Source of the DNA: Parahoeflea olei | Lineage (GTDB): Bacteria; Pseudomonadota; Alphaproteobacteria; Rhizobiales; Rhizobiaceae | NCBI RefSeq assembly: GCF_001703635.1 | Contig: NZ_LQZT01000042.1 | Span: forward strand, 1-64,000 | Reading direction: 5' to 3' | Length of the DNA: 64,000 bases | Shown here: positions 62,803 to 64,000 of the stretch, one piece after another | Layout: each line of letters starts with the position of its first letter | Position numbering within the stretch: position 1 is the stretch's first letter | The notes under the pieces: model-generated | What the model was told of the DNA's origin: nothing | Database searches by the model: none | The model's input: the letters and a program-made list of their open reading frames with translations, nothing else | Translations under genes and position numbers: made by a program

Positions 62803-63360
62803 TCAATCGCGAATCACATCGCCGTTGGAGGTGACGATCACCCATTTGCCGCCGCGCTGCTCGAGCGTGGCAAGGCGGGAATTGTCGGGCAGCACTGAGC
62901 CGATGCGCACCACATACATGCCCGATTTGTCCTCGATCAGCGCGCGGCCGTTGGCGACATGCAAAAGCCGGTATTGCGGCTTGCCGGGGAAGGAGAGATT
63001 GGGATCCTCGGGAAGCACCGTCGCCCCGCCGCCGCCCTCGCCCGGATTGGGCACGGTGGCGGTGATGATCGGATCGAAGGCCGAATGCGGCTCCGAGCCG
63101 TCCTTTTCATCGGGAATGGCGAGCGGCGAAACATTGACGAGGCCCCGCCCCTGGATCTCGGGCAAATCGCGGGTGTCGTCATAGCCCATCGGGGCGATGC
63201 CGAAGCTTTCCTGGTTGAAGAACACGTACCAGGGGAAGAAGGCCGCAGCCGTCGCCAGCAGGAAACCGGTCACGGCGAAAACCCGGTCGCCGGCGCGGCG
63301 CCCGCTCCGCGCGGCGGGTGCGGCGTCGTCCTCATCGAGGTCGTCGATCATCTCGGTCAC
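62803..63360 (-). CDS. Conserved flagellar-cluster membrane protein of unknown function
   Basis: This 185-residue protein has an acidic N tail, one membrane helix (VFAVTGFLLATAAAFFPWYV, about residues 28-47) and a periplasmic domain with FPGKPQYRLLHVANGRALIE, then SGMYVVRIGSVLPDNSRLAT. A gene of this type sits between fliI and flgB in other rhizobia as far as I recall, but its role is unknown. It starts at GTG 63360, sharing one base with the fliI stop (TAGTG); an ATG three codons later is possible. Confidence 0.72.
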   Translation of the reverse strand: MTEMIDDLDEDDAAPAARSGRRAGDRVFAVTGFLLATAAAFFPWYVFFNQESFGIAPMGYDDTRDLPEIQGRGLVNVSPLAIPDEKDGSEPHSAFDPIITATVPNPGEGGGGATVLPEDPNLSFPGKPQYRLLHVANGRALIEDKSGMYVVRIGSVLPDNSRLATLEQRGGKWVIVTSNGDVIRD

Positions 63361-64000
63361 TATCGGGTCCTTTCCTTGGCTGAGCCCGCGGTGGGAATGC
63401 CGGCGGCGGCCTTCATGGCTTCGGCCAGTTCAGCGAAGGCATCGTGGCTGGGCGGCTGTTCGGGAGTCTGGCGCAGGATGTCGTAGATCACCGGCGCCTG
63501 CTTGATGGCCATGTCGAGTTCGGCATCGGAGCCGGCCCGGTAGCCGCCGATCAGGCGCAGGTCGCGGGTTTCTTCAAAGCGGTGGATCAGCGCCTTCAGG
63601 CGCATGACCAGCTTCTCCTCGTCCCCGCGCCAGGCCTTGCGGGCAAGACGCGAGATCGAGGTCAGCGGGTTGACCGGCGGATAGCGCCCCTCGTCGGCGA
63701 GCGCGCGGTCGAGCACAAGGTGACCGTCGAGAATGCCGCGGGCGGAGTCGGCGACCGGATCGTTGTGGTTGTCGCCGTCGACCAGGATCGAGACGATCGC
63801 CGTGATCGCCCCTGCCCCTTCGGGTCCCGGACCGGCGCGTTCGAGCAGCCCCGGAAGCGCGGTGAAGACCGAGGCCGGGTAGCCGCGCGCCACCGGCGGC
63901 TCGCCCGCCGCCATGCCGATCTCGCGCAGCGCATGGGCAAAGCGGGTCAGGCTGTCGACGATCAGAAGCACGTTCTCGCCGGTGTCGCGGAAATGCTCGG
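63360..64000 (-). CDS. fliI: Flagellum-specific export ATPase FliI (5' end outside window)
   Basis: The C-terminal about 213 residues of the export ATPase are present, running in from beyond position 64000. Visible are NVLLIVDSLTRFAHALREIG with the Walker B Asp, GYPASVFTALPGLLERAG, then SILVDGDNHNDPVADSARGI and LDGHLVLDRALADEGRYPPV, the F1-ATPase-beta-like core. The Walker A part lies outside the window. FliI energises flagellar protein export, regulated by FliH. Confidence 0.94.
   Translation of the reverse strand, partial: EHFRDTGENVLLIVDSLTRFAHALREIGMAAGEPPVARGYPASVFTALPGLLERAGPGPEGAGAITAIVSILVDGDNHNDPVADSARGILDGHLVLDRALADEGRYPPVNPLTSISRLARKAWRGDEEKLVMRLKALIHRFEETRDLRLIGGYRAGSDAELDMAIKQAPVIYDILRQTPEQPPSHDAFAELAEAMKAAAGIPTAGSAKERTR

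Overview
The window comes from a high-GC alphaproteobacterium of the order Hyphomicrobiales (Rhizobiales), probably a Rhizobiaceae- or Hoeflea-like lineage. Three things point there: a flagellar cluster with the typical rhizobial gene set and order (fliI, flgB, flgC, fliE, flgG, flgA, flgI, motE, flgH, fliL, fliP, several flagellins, motB, motC, fliK, rem, flgE, flgK, flgL, flaF, flbT, flgD, fliQ, flhA, fliR), an aglEFGAK alpha-glucoside operon with its LacI-type regulator, and an Entner-Doudoroff zwf-pgl-edd operon. No rRNA, tRNA, CRISPR array or complete insertion sequence was seen. The genus is an inference.

Layout. 1-837: a mosaic of palindromic intergenic repeats. 838-3363: a chemotaxis receptor. 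3666-6404: a puuA/puuB-like putrescine utilisation pair. 6411-7170: a small overlapping pair resembling a HicA-like toxin and an HTH antitoxin. 7462-11559: zwf-pgl-edd. 11608-13340: a PilZ-like protein and two tandem 99-residue secreted paralogues. 13593-20502 (minus): the agl operon, whose ATPase gene is split by a frame disruption and whose permease AglF carries two extra membrane segments; the divergent regulator aglR follows, with two identical 12-bp palindromic operators in between. 22121-23338: PPi-type phosphofructokinase. 23513-25552: a lower-GC single-gene insertion encoding a STAND/AAA-like NTPase with a C-terminal HEPN-like segment. 25763-26662: folD. 26866-35508: surface polysaccharide genes (Wzz-like chain-length protein, flippase, four glycosyltransferase-type proteins). 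35546-64000 (all minus): the flagellar and motor cluster, cut by the window end inside fliI.

How the genes work together. Alpha-glucosides are bound by AglE, imported by AglF/G/K and hydrolysed by AglA; the glucose can feed the zwf-pgl-edd route. The flagellar block encodes the rod, rings, hook, filament, export gate, hook-length control, motor accessories and the OmpR-type regulator Rem. Many neighbours overlap by 1-4 bases, suggesting translational coupling.

The best candidate for an undescribed system is the 23.5-25.6 kb gene. It combines a Walker-type NTPase with a C-terminal R-x4-H (HEPN RNase-like) motif in a segment of foreign-looking composition, which suggests a one-gene abortive-infection defence. 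Also notable are the low-GC in-frame insertion in aglF, the split of aglK at its domain boundary, and the tandem secreted paralogues with a duplicated GNDGSPS motif.
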